Part shown: positions 38,151-46,040 of the stretch, piece by piece
Layout of the letters: the number at the start of each line of letters is the position of its first letter
Position numbering within the stretch: the first letter of the stretch is position 1
Source of the DNA: Microbispora catharanthi
GTDB lineage: Bacteria > Actinomycetota > Actinomycetes > Streptosporangiales > Streptosporangiaceae
NCBI RefSeq assembly: GCF_006334915.2
Contig: NZ_VDMA02000034.1
Location: 1-64,000, forward strand
Length of the DNA stretch: 64,000 nt
Direction: 5' to 3'
The notes under the pieces: generated by a model
What the model was told of the DNA's origin: nothing
Seen by the model: the letters and a program-made list of their open reading frames with translations, nothing else
Databases searched by the model: none
Program-made: the position numbers and the translations under genes

Positions 38151-39245
38151 ATGTCAACAGATCCGATCCTCGACTGCCCGCTCGACCAGGTCCCGGAGGG
38201 CCCGGAGTTCATCGCGGCCGCCATGCGGTGGCACTTCAACCCCGAGACCGGCTCGCCATACTGGCTGGACCGGGCGAAGACGCTCGGCTTCGACCCGCGT
38301 GAGGACGTGCGCACCTTCGAGGACCTGCGCCGCTTCCCCAACGTGGCCAACGAGCTGCGCGACGTCCGGGTGGAGGACCTGATCCCCCGGGGGTACGGCG
38401 CGGACGCGGACGTGATCGGCGTGTACGAGAGCGGCGGCACGACCGGGCCGCCCAAGCGCGTCGTGCTGCTACGGGACTGGGTGGAACGGCTGATGCACCG
38501 GACCGAGCAGGACCTGCGGGCGAGGGGCTACCCCGAGAGCGGCCACTGGCTGTCGCTCGGGCCGACCGGGCCGCACGTCTTCGGCGAACTGGTCCGATGG
38601 CAGGCCGCGCGGCGGGGCGGCATCCGGTTCACGGTCGACATGGACCCCCGGTGGGTGAAGAGGTGCATCGCCGAGGGCCGCGCCGACGAGGCCGAGCGCT
38701 ACGCCGAGCACCTGATCGACCAGAGCACCTACATCCTGGAGACCCAGGACGTAAGGGTCCTGGTGACCACGCCGCCGCTGCTGACCCGGCTGGCCCGCAG
38801 GAAGGCGCTCGTCGACCTGATCAACACGAAGGTCGGCGCGATCAGCTGGGGCGGCGCGCACATGGACCCCGACACCCGCTACCTGCTCCGCACCGAGGTC
38901 TTCCCGAACGTCAAGCTGTACGGCACGTATGGCAGCACGATGATCCTCGGCGGGCTGGCCGAGCGCGTCGCGCCGCCGGGGGAGGACCTGGTCGTCTTCG
39001 ACACGTTCTCGCCCTACATCTCGTTCTCGGTGGTGGACCAGGAGACCGGGGAGGCCGTCCGGTACGGCGACCGCGGCCAGGTGGTGATGCACCACGTCAG
39101 CAAGAGCTTCCTGCTGCCCAACAACCTCGAACGCGACCTGGCCACCCGCGTGGCGCCGCCGCCGGGGCAGATGGGCGACTCCGTCGCCGACGTCGGCCCG
39201 CTTCCCACCTTCGAGAACGAGACGGTCATCGAGGGGGTGTACTGA
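38151..39245 (+). CDS. EhpF-like adenylating enzyme (truncated ANL family)
   Basis: A 364-residue acyl-adenylate-forming protein. The ATP phosphate loop ESGGTTGPPKRVVLLRDW is at about residues 87-104, and SWGGAHMDPDTRYLL and LYGTYGSTMILGG match the adenine-binding region. It is about 150 residues shorter than ordinary ANL enzymes and lacks the C-terminal lid with the catalytic Lys, as described for EhpF of D-alanylgriseoluteic acid synthesis. It is coupled to the ALDH-like gene by a TGATG overlap. Likely role: activate a carboxylic acid for reduction by that partner. Substrate unknown; no phenazine core genes are nearby. Confidence 0.78.
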   Translation: MSTDPILDCPLDQVPEGPEFIAAAMRWHFNPETGSPYWLDRAKTLGFDPREDVRTFEDLRRFPNVANELRDVRVEDLIPRGYGADADVIGVYESGGTTGPPKRVVLLRDWVERLMHRTEQDLRARGYPESGHWLSLGPTGPHVFGELVRWQAARRGGIRFTVDMDPRWVKRCIAEGRADEAERYAEHLIDQSTYILETQDVRVLVTTPPLLTRLARRKALVDLINTKVGAISWGGAHMDPDTRYLLRTEVFPNVKLYGTYGSTMILGGLAERVAPPGEDLVVFDTFSPYISFSVVDQETGEAVRYGDRGQVVMHHVSKSFLLPNNLERDLATRVAPPPGQMGDSVADVGPLPTFENETVIEGVY

Positions 39246-40615
39246 TGGACGAGCTGATCCGGCTCGACGCGCTGGGCGCGGGCGGGCCCTACCACAGCCG
39301 CAGCCGACTGACGATCACGGAGCTGACCGGGACGCCGGTCGCCGAGCTGAGCCTGGTGCCGCGGCTGTTCGTCCAGCGGACGATGGCGGCCCTGCGCGAG
39401 GCGCGGACCCTGCCGGCCCACGAGCGGGCGGCGGCCCTCGCCCGCGCGGGACGGCTCTTCGCGACCGGCGTGGTGGACGGCATTCCGGCGGAGGAGTACC
39501 AGCACATCGTCAGCCGCGTCTCGGGGATGCCGATCATCGTGGTCCGCGCGGCGACCTCGGGCATCGGACGGCGCGCCGGAGAGGCGTACCGCACCACCCG
39601 GTACGCACGTCCCGAGGGCGCGGTGGACGACTGGCGCGACCCGCTCACCCGCAACGGCCAGGCGGTCTGGACGCGGCGCGGCGACGTCTTCGCCGTACAC
39701 GCCGCGGGCAACCACCCGGGCGTGCACACGCTGTGGCTGGAGGCCCTCGCGCTCGGCTACCGGGTCGCGGTGCGCCCCTCGCGGCGCGAGCCGTTCACCC
39801 CCCACCGCCTGATCACGGCGCTGCGGGAGTCGGGGTTCGGCGACGACCAGGTGGTGCTCCTGCCGACCGACTACGCGGTGGCCGACGACATCATCCGCGA
39901 CGCCGACCTCGCCATGGTGTACGGCGGCGAGGAGGTCGTGAACAAGTACGGCAACGACGTCAGGGTGCTGCCGCAGGGCCCGGGACGGTCCAAGATCCTG
40001 CTCACCGGGCACGACTGGGAGTCCCACCTGGGCACGATCGTGGAGTCGGTCAGCGCCTTCGGAGGGACGGCCTGCGTGAACACCACCGCCGTCTTCGTGG
40101 AGGGCGATCCCGCACCGGTGGCCGAGGCCGTCGCGGAACGGCTCTCGGCGATCCCGAGCCTGCCGCCGGAGGACGACGGCGCGGTGCTGCCCGTCCAGCC
40201 GGTCGCGGACGCGCACGCGATCGAGAAGTACCTGCTCGACCACGTGAACGGCGCGACGCCGGTGATCGGAGGCGACGGCGTGGTGGACGACCTGGGCGAC
40301 GGCAGCGGCGTCCTGCGGCCGGCCGTCTTCCTGGTGGACCGGCCGGACGCGCCCCAGACGGGCATCGAGCTGTCGTTCCCCTGTGTGTGGTTCGCGCCCT
40401 GGAGCCGGGCGGACGGCATCGAGCCGCTGCGGAACACGCTCGTGCTGACCGCGATCACGGAGGACGCCGGGCTGGTCGACCATTTGGTGGAGGACCCGTC
40501 GATCAGGAACGTCTACCTGGGGGACACTCCCACCTATCTGATGCCGCCGTGGGTTCCGCACGACGCCTACCTCGGTGAGTTCCTCATGCGTACGAAAGGC
40601 GTCATCCGCACTTAA
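39245..40615 (+). CDS. aldehyde dehydrogenase-superfamily reductase (EhpG-like)
   Basis: A 456-residue protein of the ALDH/LuxC-like acyl reductase fold. HAAGNHPGVHTLWLEALALG resembles the NAD(P)-binding face, and AFGGTACVNTTAVFVEG carries the presumed catalytic Cys277. It starts inside the stop of the EhpF-like gene (TGATG) with GAGGGGG upstream, so the two are made together. The pair most simply reduces an adenylated acid to an aldehyde, as proposed for EhpF/EhpG. The last bases overlap the -35 of the next gene. Confidence 0.8.
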   Translation: MDELIRLDALGAGGPYHSRSRLTITELTGTPVAELSLVPRLFVQRTMAALREARTLPAHERAAALARAGRLFATGVVDGIPAEEYQHIVSRVSGMPIIVVRAATSGIGRRAGEAYRTTRYARPEGAVDDWRDPLTRNGQAVWTRRGDVFAVHAAGNHPGVHTLWLEALALGYRVAVRPSRREPFTPHRLITALRESGFGDDQVVLLPTDYAVADDIIRDADLAMVYGGEEVVNKYGNDVRVLPQGPGRSKILLTGHDWESHLGTIVESVSAFGGTACVNTTAVFVEGDPAPVAEAVAERLSAIPSLPPEDDGAVLPVQPVADAHAIEKYLLDHVNGATPVIGGDGVVDDLGDGSGVLRPAVFLVDRPDAPQTGIELSFPCVWFAPWSRADGIEPLRNTLVLTAITEDAGLVDHLVEDPSIRNVYLGDTPTYLMPPWVPHDAYLGEFLMRTKGVIRT

Positions 40616-40647
40616 CCAACGGATAAAGGCCCAGTAGATTCTGGGCC
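40612..40647 (+). promoter_or_regulatory. leaderless promoter with palindrome around the -10
   Basis: TTAACC (40612-40617) and TAGATT (40635-40640) are 17 bp apart, and the ATG begins 7 nt after the -10, so transcription should start at the ATG. GGCCCAG (40628-40634) and CTGGGCC (40641-40647) form a perfect 7-bp inverted repeat whose loop is the -10 hexamer. It could be an operator and also a terminator for the upstream pair. Confidence 0.65.
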
Positions 40648-41763
40648 ATGCGCTGGACGACACGATGGCGGCGCCGCCTGCTGTGGACGCTCGCCGTCGT
40701 CGTGGTGCTCGCGGTGGCCGCCGTCGGCGGCGCGGGCTGGTACTACTCCGGCCTGGTCATCGATCCCGTCCACACCTCCGGATATCCCCTGGAGGTGACG
40801 GCCGTCAGCGGCGACCAGGTCACGATCAAGGGCGGCGCCGACACGGCCGCCCCCGGCACGTACGGCCTGACCTGGGCGGACGGCAACGCACTGGTGGGGC
40901 AGGTGATCACGACCGGGACCGGCACGGTGACCAGGAAGGTCACCGAGGTCGTCCACGGCGAGTTGCGGCCCGGAGTGCACGCCTACCTCGACCGCTGGCT
41001 GTGGGGCCACGCGACCCCGGCCGCCGCCGGCGTGCCGTACACGGACGTGAGGATCCCCTCGCCGCTCGGCGACTTCCCCGGCTGGCGGACCGAGGGCACC
41101 TCGACGACCTGGGTGATCGCCGTACACGGCCGCAACGGCGGCCCGGCGGAGGCCCTGCGCGTGCTGCCGGTTTTCCACAGCCTGGGGATGCCGGTGCTGG
41201 GCATCACCTACCGCAACGACGAGGACGCCCCGGCGAGCTCCGACGGCAAGTTCCACCTCGGCGCCACCGAGTGGCAGGACGTGGCGGCGGCCATCACGTA
41301 CGCCAAGAACCAGGGCGCGACCGGAATCGTCCTGTACGGCTGGTCGATGGGCGGGGGCATCGTGCCGATGGCCGTACGCAACCTGCCCGGCGAGCCGATC
41401 AAGGCCATGATCCTCGACAGCCCGGTCATCGACTGGCGGGCGCCGATCGCCCTCGGGGCCGAGCAGATGGGTGTGCCCGGCTTCCTCGTGTCGGTGGGCG
41501 AATGGGTCATCGAGCGGCGCACCGGCGTGTCCTTCGACGACATCGACCACCTGCGGCACGCCCGCGAGTTCAGGATCCCCACCCTGGTCTTCGTGGACGA
41601 CGACGACGCGACCGTGCCGATCGGCCCGGCGCTGCGGTTCGCCGAGGCCCGCCCCGACATCGTCAGGCTCGTGCGGACGAGCGGAGGCGGGCACACGGGC
41701 TCCTGGAACGCGGACCCCGGGCGTTACGAGCGGGAGGTGAAGGAGTTCACCTCGTCCCTGTGA
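40648..41763 (+). CDS. membrane-anchored or secreted alpha/beta hydrolase
   Basis: A 371-residue protein. A signal anchor occupies residues about 12-35 (LLWTLAVVVVLAVAAVGGAG). A beta-rich N-terminal part is followed by an alpha/beta-hydrolase domain: VIAVHGRNGGPAE as the oxyanion strand, LYGWSMGGGIVPMA as nucleophile elbow (Ser233), FVDDDDATVPIG with the acid and SGGGHTGSWN with the His. This resembles Rv-type BAAT/peptidase S9 esterases. Leaderless start at 40648. Substrate unknown. Confidence 0.85.
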   Translation: MRWTTRWRRRLLWTLAVVVVLAVAAVGGAGWYYSGLVIDPVHTSGYPLEVTAVSGDQVTIKGGADTAAPGTYGLTWADGNALVGQVITTGTGTVTRKVTEVVHGELRPGVHAYLDRWLWGHATPAAAGVPYTDVRIPSPLGDFPGWRTEGTSTTWVIAVHGRNGGPAEALRVLPVFHSLGMPVLGITYRNDEDAPASSDGKFHLGATEWQDVAAAITYAKNQGATGIVLYGWSMGGGIVPMAVRNLPGEPIKAMILDSPVIDWRAPIALGAEQMGVPGFLVSVGEWVIERRTGVSFDDIDHLRHAREFRIPTLVFVDDDDATVPIGPALRFAEARPDIVRLVRTSGGGHTGSWNADPGRYEREVKEFTSSL

Positions 41764-41766
41764 CGG

Positions 41767-42489
41767 TCAGTCCGGGACGACCACGGTCATCGAGGTGCCG
41801 ACCAGGGTGAAGCCGAGCCGTTCGTAGACGCGTCTGGCCGGGTTGCCCTCGGACACGACCAGGCCGAGCCGCTCCCATCCGCCTGCCGCCGCCCTGTCCC
41901 GTGCGGCGGCCAGCATGCGCGCGCCGAGGCCGGAGGGTGTGCGGGCGGGGTGGCGGAAGACCTCGACCACCCACGGCCGGTCGTGGAAGAGGGTGACCAC
42001 CGCGCCGCCGGCCACCGCGTCGTCCCGGTCCACGGCGAGCACGCCGCAGGGCAGGATCTCGCCGGTCATCTTCCCCTCCAGCAACGGGGTGAGGATGTCG
42101 CGCAGCGCGGCGTCGTCGTCCACGTTCCGGTGGTCGGGGTGACCCGGCGGATAGGCCGCCCGCCACGCCGCGAACACCTCCTCTGGAGACCGGTCGCAGG
42201 GCACGAACCGGAAGCCCTCGGGCGCCCCGGTCTCGGCGGGCGGCGCCGTCCGCAGCTCGCAGGTCATCTCGTGGGCGTGCCGCATCACGCGCGCACCGCG
42301 CGCGACCAGCGCCTTGCCCAGATCGACCGGCCCCGCCACCGCCCAGCCCGGCAGCTTCGCCATGATCGCATCGACCGCCCCCGGGCCCAGGACCTCGACC
42401 AGGTCGGCGCACCGCAGCCCGTAACGCTCGTCCTCGACATAACTGAAGGCCGGGACGCCGTCCGCCCCCGCCAGAATCACTCGCTCCAC
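41767..42489 (-). CDS. GNAT-family acetyltransferase
   Basis: A protein of about 240 residues with a C-terminal GNAT domain: VVEVFRHPARTPSGLGARML is the acetyl-CoA loop region and VSEGNPARRVYERLGFTLVG the final conserved segment. The N-terminal 100 residues (LAGADGVPAFSYVEDERYG) are less conserved. Start uncertain: GTG at 42489 or 42480, the latter with GGAG upstream. Convergent with the hydrolase, 3 bp between stops. Substrate unknown. Confidence 0.75.
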   Translation of the reverse strand: MERVILAGADGVPAFSYVEDERYGLRCADLVEVLGPGAVDAIMAKLPGWAVAGPVDLGKALVARGARVMRHAHEMTCELRTAPPAETGAPEGFRFVPCDRSPEEVFAAWRAAYPPGHPDHRNVDDDAALRDILTPLLEGKMTGEILPCGVLAVDRDDAVAGGAVVTLFHDRPWVVEVFRHPARTPSGLGARMLAAARDRAAAGGWERLGLVVSEGNPARRVYERLGFTLVGTSMTVVVPD

Positions 42490-42612
42490 AGGAGGGAGGC
42501 TTCCGCAGCCCGCAAGGGCGGGCAACACCTTTTTCGCCCCGCGAGCGCACAATCAACCGGAGGAAACGGCGGCCGCGGCCCTTTTCCCTCATCCGTACAT
42601 TTCGATCTTCCT

Positions 42613-43647
42613 GTGGATAAGGTGCCTCCTGGTTTTGTCGCCCTCGGCCGCGATGGCGAGAAGGCCGCGGACAAGTTCGCGGAGGAGGCCGCCGAGAACG
42701 AGGGCACGGCCTTGAGTATCGGCGATGACGTCGACGAGGGCGGAGACGACGGCGGAGATCAGGGCGGGTTCGCCGGGGAGCCCGATTGCGACCCGTGGAC
42801 CGTGATCCGCCAGTCGTACGGCGACACCGCGCCCCGCGACCGCGAACTCGCCTTCCTCTGCACGGCGCGGGACGTCGCGGGGTACGCTCCGCGGCTCGTG
42901 GCGCTGCCCGATCGGGAGCTGCTGTCCTTCGGCCGGGCGTTGTGCGGCGTCGCCGGGCGGCCCTCCTCCGAGCCGCGCGTCCGCACCCTGCTCGACCAGG
43001 CCGGGGCGTACGACTGGAGCTACTCGCTCATGGGCGCGCTGGTGTTCCTGTGCCCGGACGCGGTCGCGCGGAAGTGGCCCGACCTCGTGCTGTCGGAGGC
43101 CGAGGCGCAGCGGAAGGAGGACGAGTACCAGGCGCGGATGACCGCCCGTTGTGCGGACCCTGCCCGCCGCCTGCGGGCGGTGCGGCAGGCGACCACCGCC
43201 CTTCACGTGGGTGAGGGCGGCGGCTATCTGGTCGACGACGGCACGGGCCGGTCCGGCGAGGAGCGGCCGCGCAGACTGGACCGCGCGTTCGACGACGTCA
43301 TCGACTGGCTGACCACGACCGCCGTCTCGGTCGGCACCGCCGTGGACAACTACCCGATCTGCATGACGGTCAAGGCGCTGCGCCAGGCTCCCCGCCTGGG
43401 GCTGAAGGGCTGGGACACGGTCGTCGAGACCGGCGTCGACAGCCCGGACGGCACGCTCGAACTCCTCGGAGAGGAAAGCGCCCCTCTGCCGAACCTCGCC
43501 TCCGCCGGGCCCGGCCGCTATCGCGTCCGCGTCTACGTGCGGAAACAGGAGGAGGCCATGACGTACGAGTCCGACGGCCCGGTCGAGGAGCACCTGGTCC
43601 TCGTCTTCCCCGGCAGGTCCGGAAAGACCGTCTTCCTCCGGGACTGA
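42613..43647 (+). CDS. unidentified acidic protein with C-terminal beta-rich domain
   Basis: A 344-residue protein I do not recognise. Residues 1-60 are strongly acidic (GDDVDEGGDDGGDQGG). Residues 60-190 look helical (LLSFGRALCGVAG, YSLMGALVFLCPDAVARKW). The last 110 residues, from TAVSVGTAVDNYPICMTVKA on, are predicted beta strands ending in VLVFPGRSGKTVFLRD. No signal peptide or membrane helix. The start is likely the GTG at 42613 or 42622, without a clear ribosome site. It lies between unrelated genes; an immunity or stress role would be a guess. Confidence 0.62.
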   Translation: MDKVPPGFVALGRDGEKAADKFAEEAAENEGTALSIGDDVDEGGDDGGDQGGFAGEPDCDPWTVIRQSYGDTAPRDRELAFLCTARDVAGYAPRLVALPDRELLSFGRALCGVAGRPSSEPRVRTLLDQAGAYDWSYSLMGALVFLCPDAVARKWPDLVLSEAEAQRKEDEYQARMTARCADPARRLRAVRQATTALHVGEGGGYLVDDGTGRSGEERPRRLDRAFDDVIDWLTTTAVSVGTAVDNYPICMTVKALRQAPRLGLKGWDTVVETGVDSPDGTLELLGEESAPLPNLASAGPGRYRVRVYVRKQEEAMTYESDGPVEEHLVLVFPGRSGKTVFLRD

Positions 43648-44014
43648 GCGGGGCTTGCGCAGCGGGCGCCGGAGATCGGCTTGGAAAAAGATGGCGTGGC
43701 CCGGGAACAACGAGTGCGGACACGTGGTTGGATGAAGCGTGGCCGGTGTGCAGGTGTCCCCGGGCCTCACCTAATTTGCCTTCGCGGACTACCGTTCGGC
43801 TGGAGCCGCGTTGTGCCTTTCGCCGAGAGGCGACCCGGCACCGGCACCACACGTGCGGGACCCCGGCAGGAGATCCTCCTGCCGGGGTCCTGGCGTCTCC
43901 GGAGCCTCTTGGAAGGTGAACGGTTCACCCCCACAGGCCGTCTGACCCCTGCGGACATCACCCGTCTTACCCTTTGCATCCACTTTTGTCGGCTGCGGGT
44001 GACAAGATGCGTCC
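43648..44014. other. intergenic region with one strong hairpin
   Basis: No convincing gene in these 367 bases. Short frames on both strands lack ribosome sites and family patterns, and I found no tRNA cloverleaf. The only clear structure is the hairpin at 43858-43890. Confidence 0.55.
43858..43890. terminator. perfect 15-bp-stem hairpin
   Basis: GGACCCCGGCAGGAG (43858-43872), loop ATC, CTCCTGCCGGGGTCC (43876-43890): 15 uninterrupted pairs. It lies 211 bp after the upstream gene and 125 bp before the methyltransferase, so it may terminate read-through or a small RNA. Confidence 0.6.
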
Positions 44015-44671
44015 GTGCCTGATCTGAATCCCCAGTCGATCGCCTCCTACTGGGACGCGGAGGCAGACACCTTCGACGACGAAGCCGACCACGGGCTTCG
44101 CGACCTCCGGGTCCGCGCGGCCTGGGCGGGACGGCTGCGGTCCTGGATGCCGCGGCCTCCCACCGACGTCCTCGACCTGGGCTGCGGCACCGGGTCGCTG
44201 ACGCTGCTGCTGGCCGAGCAGGGACACCGGCCGGTGGGCGTGGACCTGTCCCCGAGAATGGCCGAGGCGGCCCGGGGCAAGCTCGCCGCGGCGGGCTTCA
44301 CCGCGCCCGTCCTCACCGGCGACGCGAGCGACCCGCCGGCCGCCGCCGGAACCTCCTTCGACGTCGTCCTGGCCAGGCATCTGCTGTGGACCCTGCCCGC
44401 ACCGGAGCGCGCGTTGCGCACCTGGATGAGTCTGCTGCGCCCGCACGGCCGGCTGATCCTCATCGAGGGCAACTGGCAGGCCTCCGGGGACGGCCCGCCG
44501 TACGTGCCGGGCGCCGGCTCCCTGCCCTGGCTCGGCGGGGTGAGCGCCGAACCTCTGGTCGAGGTGCTGCGGCCGTACGCCGCGAGCGTGGGGGTGGAGC
44601 CGCTGACCGACCCCGTGCTGTGGGGCAAGCCCATCCACGACGAACGGTACGCCGTCATCGCCCACCGCTGA
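44015..44671 (+). CDS. class I SAM-dependent methyltransferase
   Basis: A 218-residue methyltransferase: VLDLGCGTGSLTLLLAEQG (about residues 52-70) is the SAM-binding loop, PVGVDLSPRMAEAARG motif II and LTGDASDPP the acidic motif. The opening SIASYWDAEADTFDDEADHG is typical of small-molecule methyltransferases in actinomycetes. GTG at 44015 has no ribosome site; the start may be leaderless. Substrate unknown. Confidence 0.87.
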   Translation: MPDLNPQSIASYWDAEADTFDDEADHGLRDLRVRAAWAGRLRSWMPRPPTDVLDLGCGTGSLTLLLAEQGHRPVGVDLSPRMAEAARGKLAAAGFTAPVLTGDASDPPAAAGTSFDVVLARHLLWTLPAPERALRTWMSLLRPHGRLILIEGNWQASGDGPPYVPGAGSLPWLGGVSAEPLVEVLRPYAASVGVEPLTDPVLWGKPIHDERYAVIAHR

Positions 44672-44927
44672 GCCTGCGCTTTCTCCGGAAAACACGCAAT
44701 GCCGAATCCGTAAACGTCTCGGCAATTAGTCGAAGCGCATTGTCGGCGAAATGCGGAGGCAAAGCGGAGGCCGGTCAACGACGTCGTCGTCGATAGCCAC
44801 GCCCATTGGCACCTATGGAATGCCACAGCGAACGGCCCGGGAGGGGTCAACTCGCCTGGACGGGCTCCGGCGGCGTGTGCCAACGATTGAGATACGACCC
44901 GATCGCTGATCGGAGAGGAGTATCTCT

Positions 44928-46040
44928 ATGCACGGCACTCGATTCTCATTACTGCTGGGTCCGGCAGTCCTGTCCGCGGTTACGCTCTGGCCGGCCATCG
45001 CATCGGCCTCCACCGCCGCCCACCCCTCCGGCCTCGCCGCCGCGCTCAGCGCGCCGCGGGCCGAGGAGCCGGGCACCAGCCTCGGCGAACAGTCGGAGGA
45101 GGCGGCTCAGCAGAGCGGACGCGCGTACGAGGAGGAGAGCGGGTACGGGCCGGAGAGCGCCCAGGAAGGTTCATCGAGCGAGGAGTCGAGCGGCAGCCAG
45201 TCCCAGAGCAACATCGCCTACCACCGCTCGCGGGCCTCGCTGGGCGAGTCGTCGCTGCGTTCGTCGTCGCTGCGTTCGTCGTCACTGCGCGAGTCGTCGC
45301 TGCGCTCGTCATTGCTGCGGAGCAGCAGTCCGGCGCTCCGCGAGCAGTCGTCGTACAGCCGTCCGATCAGCTACACGCGGACGATCACCTATCGGCGCCC
45401 GGTCACCGAGATGCGTATGGTGACCGAGAGCCGTCCGGTCACGTTCACCCGGCAGGTCACCTTCCGGCGCCCGGTCACCGAGACGCGGATGGTCACCCGG
45501 ATGCGTCCGGTCACCGAAACGCGTCAGGTGTCCTACCAGCGCCCCGTGACCTACACGCGCATGATCACGGAAAGCCGGCCGGTCACCCGCCAGGTGACCT
45601 ACCAGCGCCCGGTCACCCAGACGCGGTACGTCACCGAATCGCGTCCGGTGACGCGCTACGTCACCTACCAGCGCCCGGTGGTGAGCTACGTCACCGAGAG
45701 CCGACCGGTCACCCACCAGGAGACCTACCAGCGGCCCATCACCGAGACGCGCTACGTCACCGAGTCACGTCCGGTCACCCGGCAGGAAACCTTCCGGCGC
45801 CCGGTCACCGAGACGCGCTTCGTCACGGAAAGCCGTCCGGTCAGCTACACCCGGATGGTGCCGGAGACTCGCGAGGTGCAGTCCACGCACTTCGTCAGCG
45901 AGAGCCGTCCGGTCAGCTACACGCGCATGATGACCTACCGGCGCCCGGTCAGCGAGACCCGGTACGTCACCGAGTCACGGCAGGTCACCGGCTACAGCCG
46001 GCCCATGATGCACTCCTCCAGCGAGGACTGCGACCCGTGA
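44928..46040 (+). CDS. secreted protein made of RPVT repeats
   Basis: A 370-residue protein, ATG with AGAGGAG 7 nt upstream. Residues 1-28 are a signal peptide (LLGPAVLSAVTLWPAIASAS). Residues 30-140 are Ser/Glu/Gln-rich and include SSLR tandem copies at about 104-130. From residue 145 to about 352 it is built from about 17 units of 10-12 residues, RPVTETRxVTES alternating with RPVT(YT)RQVTYQ. The even spacing of Thr, Val, Tyr and Arg suggests stacked beta strands with a highly basic face. The C-terminus SSSEDCDP has the only mature Cys. No catalytic or sorting motif is seen; a surface or matrix role is inference. It converges on an ECF sigma gene with 66 bp overlap. Confidence 0.85.
   Translation: MHGTRFSLLLGPAVLSAVTLWPAIASASTAAHPSGLAAALSAPRAEEPGTSLGEQSEEAAQQSGRAYEEESGYGPESAQEGSSSEESSGSQSQSNIAYHRSRASLGESSLRSSSLRSSSLRESSLRSSLLRSSSPALREQSSYSRPISYTRTITYRRPVTEMRMVTESRPVTFTRQVTFRRPVTETRMVTRMRPVTETRQVSYQRPVTYTRMITESRPVTRQVTYQRPVTQTRYVTESRPVTRYVTYQRPVVSYVTESRPVTHQETYQRPITETRYVTESRPVTRQETFRRPVTETRFVTESRPVSYTRMVPETREVQSTHFVSESRPVSYTRMMTYRRPVSETRYVTESRQVTGYSRPMMHSSSEDCDP
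45360..45995 (+). repeat. array of about 17 degenerate 30-36 bp coding repeats
   Basis: Each unit starts with CGxCCGGT (Arg-Pro-Val) and encodes RPV(T/S) plus 6-8 residues. Units ending in ES alternate with units ending in YQ, YR or FR, so the higher-order repeat is about 22-24 codons. Units differ at many third positions, so the array is old rather than a fresh expansion. Confidence 0.85.

Noticed and set aside
43690-43890. Possible tRNA or structured RNA before the 15-bp hairpin
   Set aside because: No T-loop sequence or acceptor pairing could be found; only the single hairpin is real.
45360-45995. RPVT array as an accidental translation of non-coding repeats
   Set aside because: It has a signal peptide, ribosome site, consistent frame and third-position variation between units, all signs of a real gene.
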